This document shows, one piece after another, positions 35,565 to 47,200 of a stretch of 64,000 nt of DNA; within the stretch, counting starts at the first letter, position 1, and every line of letters begins with the position of its first letter. The stretch lies in the NCBI GenBank assembly GCA_963978905.1, contig OZ022257.1:37105919-37169918 (forward strand). The letters are read 5' to 3'. Position numbers and translations under genes: made by a program. The notes beneath the pieces were generated by a model. The model did not search any database and was not told where the DNA came from. It was given only the letters and a program-made list of their open reading frames with translations. Source of the stretch: Trichostrongylus colubriformis. Taxonomy: Eukaryota > Nematoda > Chromadorea > Rhabditida > Trichostrongylidae.

Positions 35565-36628
35565 TAAGGCGCAGCGGCCAAATCTGCAGTGCGATACAGC
35601 TTTTTAGTCGAGGCTGACATACAAGTGGTTCCTTAGCATACATCTTCGAGAGAGCAATAACATTTGTGGCAGAGCTCCTCCATCGCCGAAGCACCGAAGA
35701 TCGTCGGCTCGCCGCTTTGGCACACTCCTTTTTTATCAACATCCGTCATCCTCTTATTGTATAGGAAATTCATGAAAAACTAGAAGCTCTAACCGAGCTG
35801 AAGATAATATTCAGTACAGAAGAGGAGACGTGGTGCATTTCAATTTATATTTTGTTGAAGAAGTGTTTTTTTGCTATGTAATATAATATTATATAACAAT
35901 TGCTAACACATACAATTTACGCCTTGATTTATTTAACTAGGTCACATCATTTCTTTCAAAAAAGAAGGTTAGAAGTGGAAATGGAAACTTGTCTTTACCG
36001 AACATCCATCTTCTAACAACTGGGATGTAGGTTTCTTACCTCACACAAATATTTACTTCGGGAACCAGGACTTCTTAGTTAATTTAATCCGAAAATACCA
36101 TTGTGTTTATATTGAAAGCTCAAATTGCGATAATCTGACAGCCTGTCCCATCCCTGAACAGATAGTGGCTGGTTCCATTGGACTCGGGAGAGTCTGATGA
36201 CGGCTTTCTTCCCTGAGTTGGCAATGTCATCGATGGTATAGTTGTGTCATCCGTTGCTTAAGTATTCGACAGCATTGTTTCCGAAGGGAAACAGCAGGTG
36301 ATTCGGCCATATAATCTCACTGAACTAATGAAGGAACATTGTGTAAGATCATTAGCAGCTCCCACGCGCACTAATCCACTGATGATTCCACGGTCGGCCT
36401 TTGCTGTCGTTCTCCGTCGCGCCCCGAAATCCATCCAGTGTCCACATGAAAACTCTACATGCATTCTGAACGAAATAGTCATTAAGTTGTGCCCAATGCG
36501 TTGGCTACATTGTGAAGTTCCTCAAACTGTCACGGTCTTATGCACTGGAACAAATTACAATTCAATTAAAACTTTACTACGAATCAAGCAAATAGGCTCA
36601 TCGTGTTTTTTCATCTTGTCTATTCTGA
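35565..36628. other. Unassigned sequence between two elements
   Basis: A 110-codon minus frame (35410-35742) runs into the palindrome arm, and a 124-codon plus frame (36298-36672) runs into the next mariner, so neither is a gene as it stands. Nothing else can be supported. Confidence 0.4.
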
Positions 36629-36630
36629 TA

Positions 36631-37518
36631 TTAGGTTGTAAGGAAAGTTTTGGCCAGTTTTCGCAGTTTTAACTTTGGGAGATCATAACTCGGCCCAGAC
36701 TGCATCCTTTCTCGCAGAATAAGCACCATGATTCGCTACACTTTTGGCAAAACCATGGATATCTTCATACCTCATTTGATGAAGAGCTGATGATTTATAT
36801 AGCACGAAATCAAAAAAAGTCGTCTTCAAATCACCACTCTTTCTAAACACACTACTGCTGAAGATGCTGTCCTGATGTTTGGGAAAGTGGGGCATAGTTA
36901 GCGCTAGATCTGGTGAATATGATGGACGAGTGAGGGCTTCAGCTTGCAATGCTTCAATTACTGGAAGAGGATTTGTGGAAAATGCGCTTGCACACAGCTG
37001 CTCTGAGGGCTCCCGCGGCACCCATTTTTTGGGTTTTTCTAAACAAGGCTACTTAAGGTGATTAACCAATTTTGTGTGTTGAAGGCCAATACTTTCAGAC
37101 ATCCCCTGCGAGTATGGGTGCTCATCGCTTTCTGCTGTCATAGTTAGAGCGATTTGATCAATTCAAAATTGATCAACTCGTTCTCATGTCTGCACTTCTA
37201 AAACCAAAGACATAATATTCCATCCAATGCTTCACACCCTCCTCTTGCAGCACTCACACTTGTGGTCACCTTCGCTTGGAATTTGCTAAACAAGAACTCG
37301 TGAAGTGAAGTCATCTAAAAAGTGCCATTTTCGCAGTACTTCAGAATTTCCTAATGATTCGAAAAGCTTGTGGCATTCCAAATAAACATATGTTCAGACA
37401 TTTGTCTATCTAAGGAGCACAGTATGTGAGCTGATTCACACAATATGTTGACGAGCTCTGACATTTGAATTTATCTTGTGAACGCGAATAACCGGTCAGA
37501 ACTTTCCTTACAACCTAA
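36631..37518 (-). mobile_element. Internally deleted mariner, copy A (888 bp)
   Basis: Terminal repeats TTAGGTTGTAAGGAAAGTT (left) and its complement (right) are next to TA at 36629-36630 and 37519-37520. The transposase relic reads on the minus strand. Full mariners are about 1.3 kb; this copy lacks the central catalytic region. A diverged relative lies at 39153-40177 in the same orientation. Confidence 0.85.
36683..37330 (-). pseudogene. Mariner transposase remnant, copy A
   Basis: Reading on the minus strand, the N-terminal DNA-binding part is recognisable from SESIGLQHTKLVNHLK followed by KPKKWVPREPSEQ. That corresponds to the second helix-turn-helix and the WVPH.L linker of mariners. 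It jumps directly to RPSYSPDLAL, which holds the third catalytic aspartate, then to FRKSGDLKTTFFDFV and a NHGAY end. The segment carrying the first two aspartates is deleted. Stops and a frameshift lie in the N-terminal half. Non-functional. Confidence 0.75.
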
Positions 37519-37520
37519 TA

Positions 37521-38137
37521 TTTTCAGGTGAAATTTAAAAGATAGAACAACTCCAAATTTTGCTTGATTTTATCTCCTACTCTGCTGACCAAATTCTCGC
37601 TTGATCTCATCGATCTGTTCGAAGTCATTTACGAAGTTTTCCTATCCTTTTTTTCCAGCCAAAAATACTGACAAACAGAGATTGCAGTGGTAGGTACCGC
37701 AAAGCTCATTCCCTCGTCTTTGTTGATACTGTGATCATTTTTATTGCATCAAATATGCCACGACCATGCTATCATCCAAACACACCCTTTTGCCTAAAAT
37801 CATCACACCGCCTTAGGTCGATGCTAACGACTGCAGGGGTAAACTGACATACCTCCTCGAGTATACAAGCAATGGAAAATACCTTTGCAAAAATGCCATT
37901 TGCATTGAGATAGGTTCCATCTAACGCATATTTCGGCACTTATCTCGAATCTGCTTCTAAAATCCGCCAAACTATTCTCTGAACGGAGTTATGAAGGTTT
38001 TTCTGTATGAATCGCTTTCTTGTGTATAAGGTTGTTCCCTCGCCCGCGTCGCGGATAAATACAAGGGAGGTTCAATTGTCCCAGTGCACTTTACCACAGA
38101 GGCGGTATGGCAACTGACGAGGAGGTCCATGGATGGG
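37521..38137. other. Unassigned sequence
   Basis: No frame above 60 codons and no repeat ends; simple AT-rich intergenic sequence. Confidence 0.5.
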
Positions 38138-38372
38138 ATCCTCCTTAAAGGCAGCTTTAGGGGAAATTCGGACGAAAAGTGAAAGAACTAGTGAATATGA
38201 AAGCCCAGATGCCTAGTAACAGGACAGTGGAGAAAAAACGGATAGAGATGGCCAAAAACCCGAGAAATAGGATCCCTTCCCACCGTTAGTTCTAGGCGCG
38301 GACGCGCCACAGCTCAAGGGGGCGCCTTCCGCGGGGCATGCATAGGCCTTTCAGACCCGTAGTTTTTCACTA
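38138..38372 (-). mobile_element. R2 dispersed repeat, inverted compact copy
   Basis: Reverse complement of the 24130-24645 copy. CCTTAAAGGCAGCTTTAGG is one end and GACCCGTAGTTTTTCACT lies near the other. It lacks the 257-bp interior found at 24222-24478. Confidence 0.7.
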
Positions 38373-39152
38373 AATGACTCCTTTTGGGATTTCTTATCAC
38401 CCACATCCCCTAATACTGTCTTTATGGCACTTGAATTTGCCTTTCATGAGGCTTTCATTTTATACATGTGCAACATCCCAAAGGGGTTGTCATGTACATA
38501 TTACAACGTCCACCACCCTTAATGTACGTAAAAAGAGCCAAATAGGAGCATTTGCTCGACAAGTGTCAACGATTTCTCCCTTGTTTAATGCGTTGCTATC
38601 CAACAGTCCTTGAATTTTTTCAAAATTTAGTCATATTCCTAGAATCTCTAAGTACCTGCACCATAGATAAATTAGGTCCTCTGAACTCAAATATCATGTT
38701 AGTCTTGCGTAAAATCGACTGCCTCGCTCGCAACGGTTCATCGACTTACCATGCATTATAATTGAGAAAAAGTTCCATAACTCCATTCAGAGAATCGTTT
38801 GAGAGATTTCGAATACAGATTCAAGATCGGCGTCCTAGAGCGCGCCGAGTGATATGTGTATCATTGTAAGTGGTGACGTGATATCCTTTTCTCGTGAGGA
38901 AAGAAAAAAGTTATGTAAAATACCTTTATAGGTCGGTTTCTCTGAATCATTTGGTTAATAAACAATTTTTATGCAAATTACGTGGAGCCTGTCACTGACG
39001 ATGGCTGAGACTAACGCTAGCTCATTCAGAGTAATTGTGGTCCAGTTATTAACAATTATGTTGAAGGGATGCAAGGTCCGTACGGTAGAACGGGGCAGCA
39101 GGATAGCCCATTTTCGGTGTGTCATCTTCCCCTCCTACAAATATTATTATAC
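38373..39152. other. Unassigned sequence
   Basis: Short plus frames (38374-38761, 38971-39156) without domains. No repeat ends were seen. Confidence 0.45.
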
Positions 39153-40177
39153 ATAAGGTGTCGCGGAAGGTTTTCCCGGTTTTCGTAACCTTTGCCCTCA
39201 GAAGATCATGACTTGTTTCGAACTGCATCTTTTCCAGCAGCATTCGTTTCCTCACACTCCTGCTAGCATTACATATTTCATCATCCCATTTGGAAAGTCT
39301 GATGGCTTACAATGCGCGAAATGGTTAAAAGTCGATTACAAATCATCATGCTTATTGAGTATTCTGTTAGTAAAGTAGTCGTCTAGACTCTTGGAAAAGT
39401 GGGGTTCAATAAGCGTTAGTTCGAATGAGTATGATAGACGGTAAGGGCTCAAGCTTGCATTTCCTCCAATTTCCGCTGGGCGATATGTGAAAAATGCGAT
39501 CGCGCAACATCTATTTTTGAGCTTTAGCGAATTCAAAAATTCTTGATGTTGCCAAACACACTGTATGTACAGTAGTCCATTTCGGAAAAACAGATAGGGC
39601 GTGACCTTCGGACTTGGATGAACGTGTATTAAACTCTCTCACCCAGCCACACGTTCTCACTTTCGTCACGTACTCTCACCTTCGCCACTCACCCATGTCC
39701 GTGGCCATGCCCTACTGTTTTTCCGAAATGGACTGTATTGTGAAAATCAGTACTTTTGAATATCCCTTGCAAAAACGGATGCTCATCTCTTCCTGCTGTT
39801 TTATTCGAAGCTCTTTGATAAACTGCAAATTCGCGCAACTCATTCTCATTAGCGATCACTAAAACTGAGGACAAACTTTGGTATCTGACTCGATGCCTCC
39901 TCCTTTTGCAAAACTAGCATTTGTAGTGGCCACCATGCTGCTCGACCAAACTGGAATTAGTGAAGCGAAATCATCCAGAAAGTGTCCTCTCTGCAGTTGT
40001 TGAAAGCTTCCCTAACAATACAAAAAGCCCTTATAGAATTCTTAGGAAAACCTGATTTTAGAAAGAGGAACTTCCATCCAAGGAGCACAATACGTAAGCT
40101 GATCTAAGTGACGTTCTTTGAAATTAAGACTCACCTTGTAAACACAAAACCGTTCACAATTTTCCTTCCAACCCGTT
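39153..40177 (-). mobile_element. Diverged mariner relic, copy B, with nested MITE
   Basis: The minus strand matches copy A in order. The C-terminal part SYSFELTLIEPHFSKSLDDY with RILNKHDDL lies at 39336-39536, and sequence related to copy A's N-terminal region follows at about 39740-40000 (for example GAAATCATCCAGAAAGTG against GAAGTCATCTAAAAAGTG). The ends (GGTGTCGCGGAAGGTTTTCC left, GGAAGGAAAATTGTGAACGG on the opposite strand at right) are worn, so boundaries are approximate. The MITE at 39570-39735 interrupts it. The catalytic SPDL motif has decayed to FELTL, so it is long dead. Confidence 0.65.
39570..39735. mobile_element. 166-bp TA-inserting MITE nested in mariner copy B
   Basis: Ends CAGTAGTCCATTTCGGAAAA and TTTTTCCGAAATGGACTG are inverted repeats of about 35 bp, each next to TA (39568-39569 and 39736-39737). 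No coding content. The element splits the worn mariner, so it inserted later. Confidence 0.85.
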
Positions 40178-42773
40178 TTACGATCAAAACATGGCAAATC
40201 GATCTAACAAGAGAAGGATGGTATTTCAATTCTTCTAGAAAATAAGAACATCATGACCAGCGTACCAGAGGTTCATAAGAGGTAGATGCGGCTACGTATC
40301 ACATGTTCAAGTTCACAAAGAAAGATGGTGCGTACACCTTTACACTGAATGATGGATTAACTATAACGTAGAGAGATAGCATTTTTGGGATGCTGTTGCA
40401 GGCTTCTCTCAGTGATCGATAAATTTCATTTTCATTAAATTCTGGGAAAAAGTCCGAGTCGTTAAGTGTTTAAAAAACGAAGATTTCGATTCATTGCCAT
40501 CTGCTAAGGGAAACACTCTCCTTATAAAAAAGCTTGCATAATCGCTCTCAGAAATAATTGCATCGCTACAGTTGCTTCTTTGACCAAACAAGTGCATTAA
40601 TCCATCAGCAGTCGTATTTAGCGTTGTTGTCCTTCGAGTTTACTATGTAGGATGCCTGTCACTTGAACTTTGTTGCCGTTCAACATCTTGCCGATCACAT
40701 TTTCCTCCTCTCGGTTTAGGCTGTAACATCCTTCAGTTTTCCTGATGATGCTCTTTATGAAATGAACAGGAGGAAAATCAGGTGTTCTGGTCACCAATCA
40801 CCCTTCTCCGTCCGTAGCTCTTTGTTATTCCTAGCTTTCTACAGCTATGCATATATGTACTGCACTCAAGAAAGTATCCCCCGTTTTGGGCAGCTCAACT
40901 TTGAAAGCTGACGACTCTGCTCAAATTGCGTGTAACCGAACAAGAAGCAAAGGTTCAACCGCAATTCAACAGTTACCGAGCAAATAATATTTTCACTTTT
41001 TGCGCCCTCAGAATTCAAAAAATGTTGGAGGACGATTTTGTCCCTCTGTTTCTTGGAACCATATCTCTTCCGAAAGTGGCTTCAAAGCAAGACAAGGTGG
41101 TGATCCGCATTGATTACAGTTTAGATCGCAGAGAATAGGCGATTTGAATCTTTGCGGGAAGCGAGGACATTGTTTTTGCATTGGAGATTCCCGGTAAACC
41201 ATATTAATCTCCATAGAAGGTTTCCACATGGAACGAAGTGAACGTGGGATCTGTGGTGAACTACACCTAGCATAGACTATGACAAAGTGCATAAGCGTGC
41301 ACCATGCTGGACCTTTGTCTCTTCGGATGCGCACCTGTAGGGACACTGTCCCACATACACTGGTGGGAAACACTCTTTCCTAAATAACTCGTCATATTGC
41401 TTACTGTGACGCATTTCTTAGAGTTCTATGCGTCTAGTGCCACACTAAAAAATCGTGGTTTTCTGTTGGAATTAAGATTAAAACACAGTCTCCCTTGTAA
41501 AGCCTTCGCAACTCAAAAAAGGGGTGTGGGCCGACTCTATCGTGACCCGGACCGCGATGGCGCGCCAGTGGGAAAGGCATGCGGCGTCGCACTCCTCCCG
41601 GCGAAAACGGCAGGGAAGAGGCTTTGAATCGTAAAGGGGGACGGTGAATAACTATTGTTCAATAGGTGATAATGTACTCTCCGAACACTGTATTAAGTCA
41701 AGTATTGTCTCACGATGAAGGCGGATACGTTCTTTCATTGAAAGCGTTTGCCTGAACAACTGCCAACAATCTGTGTTCTTTCATAGTTTCTACCCACTTC
41801 TGTCTTGTTCATAGGTTTGTATAGGTTTTGAAATGGCGGATGTACAAAGGAAACTGACATCAATCTTCGTGGACTGACTCTCATGGGAACAACTGCGGGC
41901 AAAGTATTTGGCCTAGAAAGCTGTCATGTTACTCGTTGCGCCCAAACTGAGTGGTGTAGAGGAGCGTTTTCGTCTTGAAACGACATTCAAATCAATACAC
42001 CTTCAATGTTGAGCTCTTCATCGCCCCCTGCCGCGCGAGTAGCCGCGCGCGGCTTGCGCGACGCAATGGGCGTGACGATAGAATCGGCCGTCCCTCCCCT
42101 TCCCCTCCCCCCCCACAAAAAAAGCCACATTTGTTTGTACGAAATATGGCACCTAAATAGTCCAAAAAGCCGCGAAGGATACGACTGAAAAAAAAACCAC
42201 GAATAAATGGTCACTGTACAAAATAGCAAGAACGTTTTGCAAGTTCTAATATCTCACCATTTGCACAGGAATGCCGACAAGTTCATACTTAGGGGGCTGA
42301 CTATCGATTCCATTCGTGAAAGTTGCTTTCCGTCTCAGGCTGTCTGCAGAAGTTGCAAGGATCCTAAGTCATGAGCAAGTTTGGACCCTCACAGGACCGT
42401 ACCCCTTCATGCCTCCCAAAATTACGTGCTAGTCCAACGCACTGTCGGCAGGGCACTCCCAGGTGTCGGAAAATTAGCCACTTCAGTAAGACCCTCCTCG
42501 ATGTAGGAACCGAGCACGACTCCCCCTTCTCTGAATTCTACTATACTACTAGTAACTGTTGTCGGATTCCATTGTTGCAAGTGTATTTTGCCATATATTC
42601 GTATTACTACCTGGAGCAAAAAAATTTGTTTCAAATTTCCTCACGTAGGTTTGCTGCAAAATACACATTGTTTCTCATCTGTTCGGTCGAAAGAGACTCT
42701 TCTTGTCGAGGAATGGTCGACTTCCTGAATGGTATCCTGGCTGTCCACCTCATTCAGAATATTCCTCTTCATC
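40178..42773. other. Unassigned sequence
   Basis: Frames of 60-157 codons (41008-41373 minus, 42371-42844 plus) show no domain or splice logic. A GC-rich patch with a run of C lies at 42020-42115. No element ends were identified. Confidence 0.4.
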
Positions 42774-44803
42774 TTACAAGGAAGGACTATCAGGTCATGG
42801 TGAGCTTTTTAAAACGGTTTTTTGCATTTTATAGGGTCACATAAATGAAGCAAAAAACCGGTCTCAAATTTGGCTAAATGGTTTTGGGGGGCCCAGAAAA
42901 TAGTTGGTGGTTCGGTCCCCACTGAGGACAAATTTTTGCATTTTTGTAGTTTTTATCCATTTGTGCTCATGTAAGACCATACGTGCAAAATATGTGCAAA
43001 ATCAATTTTTATTCTACCATGGAACCGCTATCTTTACCATTTTTGCGTACTAAGCGAATGATTGGTTTAGACCTGCTCATAACAGAAGAACTAGGCGTTT
43101 TCCTGCAAAGCACGTGTGATATTCATGCTTAGGGGGTACCACCCTAGATAACAAGTCTTCAGCCTGATCGTGATTTGGACCCAAACCCGGAAAATTGGGC
43201 AACCAATACTACTACTACTACTGCCACAGTAAAGAGCACTCAAAGAAAGGATGCCAACTAATGTAAGGGAATATTACTATTTTTTTGCCATCGCATGGCG
43301 TTGCTACAGGGGGTGCCAAAAAAAGTAATTTTGTCTCGTCCACTTTCACCCCACTTTAGTCGAACTACAGTAAATTCTGTTGAGGTACTCACATCCCCAG
43401 ATTCAAGAGCAGACCTCACTCTATCACTATACTCCGTGGCAGCCTTCTGCACGAGCAGGAACGGGAGCGAGGAAATAGTGAACAAGATGTGTCACCTCAA
43501 CTGGGCAAAATCCGAAATTTCGTCGCCCTCGTTCACAACCTTGCTGAGGTCCGTTCACTCTGGGTACCTAAGGGGATTCATAATGGGTGGTGTTCTTTAG
43601 GATCCCGTTTTTCCGGGTTCCCAGCGCCCTTCGTTTCCAAGAGCCAAAACGTGCACTTACCACTAACCCCTCCGGAGGCGGATTTGGGCATGAAAATGAT
43701 ACTTCGGATCATAGCAGCCTTGTCCAAGCAGCAGGGGCTCTGTGACTTCCATGAACCGAAGGGCCAATCCTTAGGAAGCTTCCCACAAAAGACCTACCAT
43801 GGAACCCGGCTCCACTGTTTTAAGGGGACCTTGATACCGTGGGTGCTCCGAAGGCCGACTGCGCCGTTTAAAGGTTCTATATTTTTATGAAAATGAAAGT
43901 AGTGAGTCTCAGCTTGTTCCTGCTTTTAGAGGAACATTTCGGGAATATTTTGCCCCAATACATTCATTTCTTTCTTTTCCCTATATTTTGTATAATTGGG
44001 AGATGTGAGCCGTGGGCAAAATTACTTTTTTGGCACCCCCTGTAGATGCAGTTCACTTGGAATGCGTTGATTCTGCACATGCTCCATTGCATTTAATCAA
44101 GGCTGTAAGTTGTTCGTCTGTACAGTGACTGTGTGCCCATGTCCCCCCTCCCCCCACTGTCTCGAGTTTGGATCAAAATCTCATTTTGGATAGTTTTTTG
44201 TATCTAGGGCTAATTGTGTCTTCTGAGCACAAATACCACACTAGTTTCGCAGGAAAACGCCTGGCGTGCGTGTTAGGTGAGCCGAAGGGTCCAAACACCT
44301 TGACCGCTGAAAGCACTGAAAGTAAATGAGGTCATTTTCGTGCACCAGCGACGGAAATTGCAGTCATTTTGCGTGCGCAAACAGTATAGCGCTGCAAAGA
44401 AAATTAAGAAAATGCAAAAACGATTGCCAGCACATCGCCCTATCCATTCAGCCATCCAGCCAGTGCAAGCGCACTAACCTGTGCATCCCCTATCAGTTTT
44501 CGTTGATTCGTTTAGCAGCTACCACTAAGATTCTACATTTTAAAACCATCTCGCAGTGGTTTTGGCGTAGGGTTGAAGACAGTCTTCTGATATGCATATA
44601 CTGAACGCCGCAGCTGGAAAGCATTGCAGCAAACTGGTCAAAATTGCTTCTTTCTAAGCAACTTTTGTCACGCATTTTCTGGTCCTCCCAAAATCATTTA
44701 GCCGAATTGGAAAGCGGTTTTTTGCTTCCTGTATGTGACCCTATAAAATGCAAAAAGCCGTTTTGAGAAAGCTCACCATGACCTGAAGGGCTTCCCTTGT
44801 CAA
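42774..44803. mobile_element. Long foldback element hosting a nested MITE
   Basis: The outer arms at about 42774-42900 and 44680-44803 are inverted copies: ATCAGGTCATGGTGAGC against GCTCACCATGACCTGA, and TTTTGCATTTTATAGGGTCA against TGACCCTATAAAATGC. Inner blocks (GCGTTTTCCTGC near 43100 and GCAGGAAAACGCC near 44255) also pair, so the foldback extends several hundred bases per arm. The MITE at 43307-44042 lies in the middle. No transposase was found. Confidence 0.75.
43307..44042. mobile_element. TA-inserting MITE, copy 2 (CAGGGGGTGCC ends)
   Basis: Same family as 7059-7769: CAGGGGGTGCCAAAAAAAGT at left and TTTTTTGGCACCCCCTG at right, with TA at 43305-43306 and 44043-44044. This copy is less eroded and keeps longer open frames (43489-43890 plus, 43258-43485 minus), but the same positions are full of stops in copy 1. 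Coding function is therefore doubtful. Confidence 0.85.
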
Positions 44804-44980
44804 TGATTTATTCCACCATTACTTATCAGCACTGATATACTTGCCGTAATTAGCCGGTTGGCCACTATTGGTATCCGAGTGTGAAGCAGTAAACTTCAGC
44901 AGAAGTAGATTTCAATAGTTTCGATCCTTGATAGCTGCTGGTTTTTGCCGCAATGTGCAGCAATGGGTTAGCGCATACAT

Positions 44981-45481
44981 ATGCCAGTAAAGAATGAGGT
45001 GCGCGTTGGGAGCCCGTCCAAGAGCAAAGGTTTTGCCCTTAATCGTCACTCTCAGAACAAAGTGGTTGAACCTTTTCAGATCATGATCGAGTTGGAGGGA
45101 AAACACGAGAATGGAAATGAAGAAAACCTATTGAAATCTGCCGCAACCTCAGGAGGGTTTGAAGCTCACACTGAGAATATATTTCGAGTGAGTGACAAAG
45201 GTGTTGAAATATGGACCATCATCAGAACACCATTAGTGGCGAAAGTGTTCCATTTATGTCGTTTGGATCCCCTTTTTTCTTATAACGTCATGGAGAATGG
45301 TCCGCAAACATTTAGTTTCACATCGTGTTGTAATTGCAAATTTTATTCCCATTGCTCACAGGTGCTCACCATTCTACGCCTGAATTTTATGGCACCTACA
45401 AAGTGGAGCGTTGGAAAGACGGTTAATGCTGTCTTCACTACGATCATGCTTTGTTTAGGTGAGTATCACAGGAGACAGTGA
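44981..45481 (+). CDS. Longest open frame in the window, unassigned
   Basis: A 166-codon frame, the longest here. Its first half is hydrophilic and charged (MIELEGKHENGNEENLLKS). An acceptor-like CCCATTGCTCACAG ends at about 45360 and a donor-like TTTAGGTGAGT lies near 45459. Spliced there, the last part would be read in another phase as AHHSTPEFYGTYKVERWKD, which looks more protein-like than the unspliced end. So this may be two overlapping coding possibilities, or a worn gene fragment. I recognise no family. Confidence 0.3.
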   Translation: MPVKNEVRVGSPSKSKGFALNRHSQNKVVEPFQIMIELEGKHENGNEENLLKSAATSGGFEAHTENIFRVSDKGVEIWTIIRTPLVAKVFHLCRLDPLFSYNVMENGPQTFSFTSCCNCKFYSHCSQVLTILRLNFMAPTKWSVGKTVNAVFTTIMLCLGEYHRRQ

Positions 45482-45621
45482 GTGGACAATGAATGGAGAA
45501 AACACTTCTAAGAGCTTCCAACGTTAGCAGCCTTGAACTTCAAAAGAGTGACTACAGTGACAGTGAGAGAACGGTCGAGATCCGAGCAGACGGTACGTGG
45601 CGCGTAGTGACTGTTGTGAAT

Positions 45622-45724
45622 ACGCATATACGCATGAATATGCCGATTGACCCCTCAAAGATCTCTTCGAGATGCTTAGATGAGCAACTTTCTATAAGAT
45701 GCCCCCTCATTGCGATTTAGGAAG
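45622..45724. repeat. Dispersed repeat shared with 31.1 kb
   Basis: GCCGATTGACCCCTC, GAGATGCTTAGATGAGCAAC and CCCCTCATTGCGAT match 31141-31233 in order and orientation. Confidence 0.7.
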
Positions 45725-45973
45725 GAACACCAGGTTATCACAGCATACACCTGTGGCATTTGCAGGGCAAAAGGTTCGTAACTGGAAAAGGTTTCAAATT
45801 CCCATTCTACCTTGAAAGATGATCTAGGTGGATGTACAGAGCCTCGAATGTTAATCACAAATAGAAAGCTAAAATTGCGAAATGGCGTTCTGAAGCGAGT
45901 TTCGAGGAATTAAAGTTTGCTTGCGATGTTTCACCGGCTCGGCGGTATCTCCTCTAACCCTTTCGCAGCAACA

Positions 45974-46047
45974 ACTGATGTGGCTCCATGGAAGTGCACT
46001 CGCTCATCAAGCAGGATGTCGCGGGTTCGCGCCCCCTATACACGAAA
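45974..46047 (+). pseudogene. tRNA-like sequence, degenerate
   Basis: TGGCTCCATGG (45981-45991) fits the A box and GCGGGTTCGCGCCCC (46021-46035) the B box / T-arm, at normal tRNA spacing. A GTGCACTCGC..GCAGG anticodon-arm-like stretch lies between them. The anticodon stem has mismatches and the acceptor halves do not pair, so a working tRNA is unlikely. A tRNA pseudogene or tRNA-derived SINE head is the better reading. Confidence 0.45.
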
Positions 46048-46153
46048 CTTTTCGTATTCTGTATTTTAGCTCCAATAAAGCATCACCTTCATTCTTTGAC
46101 GTTTACTTGTACTAACTCCTGGCGAAGCTGCATGCGTAATCCTGGTTTCTATA

Positions 46154-46580
46154 AAGGAATCGTCCACGGAAAATGCGTTTTTGTGTTACCCATACGTTTA
46201 TGTTGTATTTGCCTAATGTGGGTCTCACGCAAAATTTCACGCGAAAAAATGCGAATCTGGCTGAGATACAGCACCACAAAGTGCGGTCCCAGTGGGCGGG
46301 GCCTAAGAGTAAAAGCCTCGTCCCGTGGTCCGCCGCCGTTGGGAACGGAGAGTGGGACTGTTTACGAAACTTTCTGCTCCTACAATGCGTCTCCGACCAC
46401 GGCGGACGACGGAACGAGGCTTTTCTCTTAGGCCCCGCCCACTGGGACCGCACGTTGTGGTGCTATATCTCAGCCAGATTCGCATTTTTTCGCGTAAAAT
46501 TTTGCATGAGGCCCACATTAGGCAAGTACAACATAAACGTATGAGTAACACAAAAACTCATTTTTCGTGGACGATTCCTT
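46154..46580. mobile_element. Palindromic MITE with GC-rich centre
   Basis: The arms pair over about 190 bp per side: AAGGAATCGTCCACGGAAAA against TTTTTCGTGGACGATTCCTT, and GTCCCAGTGGGCGGGGCCTA against AGGCCCCGCCCACTGGGAC. The centre (about 46330-46400) holds a short unpaired insert. Four overlapping frames of 80-147 codons on both strands are mirror-image shadows of the arms. No transposase and no clear target duplication. Confidence 0.85.
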
Positions 46581-46737
46581 CAAACTGAAAACTTCTACCC
46601 ACGAATTTCATGCTTTCACCTTTGAAAAAATATAGGAGCCCACTCTAAACCCTCTATAAACACAGCACATGATATTTTTTTTTGTTCCCTACGCATCAGA
46701 CTACCTTTTGACTACCAATGTTCATGGCCCTTGGTAA

Positions 46738-47200
46738 TCCAGCATTCTTGAATTCCGCTGTCCGTCGCGCGTGAGCAAGTGTTATTTTGCAAGACGAATG
46801 TGATATTCATGTTCAGGGAAACGAATTGCCTCGGGAACGATTTTTGGCCAAATCGATATTTTGCCGCTGACTTTGGAATAGTGAAATGGCCGTCCGGGCA
46901 TTTGCCAAGAAAACAATGATTGTCTCTTTCTGGAGATTGCCAGGTGGGGTCGCTGGGGTAGGGGTCTTTGCCACGTATGGGTAAGTGTTTTCTTAAATTA
47001 ATTAGGATGGTCATTTCGTTAACTGGAAGGCAGGTGACGGATCCATGACCATATCCCACTTCTCCGAAGTTATGGTCAAAATATGGAACTGGCCAAAATT
47101 TGTCCTTCGAAGTAACCTCGTCTCCTAAACATGAATAACATTAATTTCGCGAAGTAACACGCATACGCGCGCTGCGGACGTCAGGATCACCAAATGCGGT
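46738..47200. mobile_element. Foldback element with arms of about 130 bp
   Basis: Left (46738-46866) and right (about 47070-47200) are inverted copies. CCGTCGCGCGTGAGCAAGTG pairs with CACGCATACGCGCGCTGCGG, ATGTGATATTCATGTT with AACATGAATAACAT, and TTTTTGGCCA with TGGCCAAAA. Divergence is moderate. The GTGATATTCATG motif also occurs in the 42774-44803 foldback, suggesting related families. The 115-codon minus frame inside (46712-47059) is not supported as a gene. Confidence 0.65.

Noticed and set aside
42371..42844. 157-codon frame on the plus strand
   Set aside because: Runs into a foldback arm, has mixed low-complexity composition and no recognisable motif or splice context.
7242..43890. 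Similar proteins MSPQLGKIRNFVALVH at 7242 and 43489
   Set aside because: Similarity comes from two copies of one MITE; the first copy is broken soon after and no function can be assigned.
46112..46588. Four frames of 80-147 codons around a GC-rich core
   Set aside because: Mirror-image shadows of a palindromic MITE; GC-rich DNA has few stops by chance.
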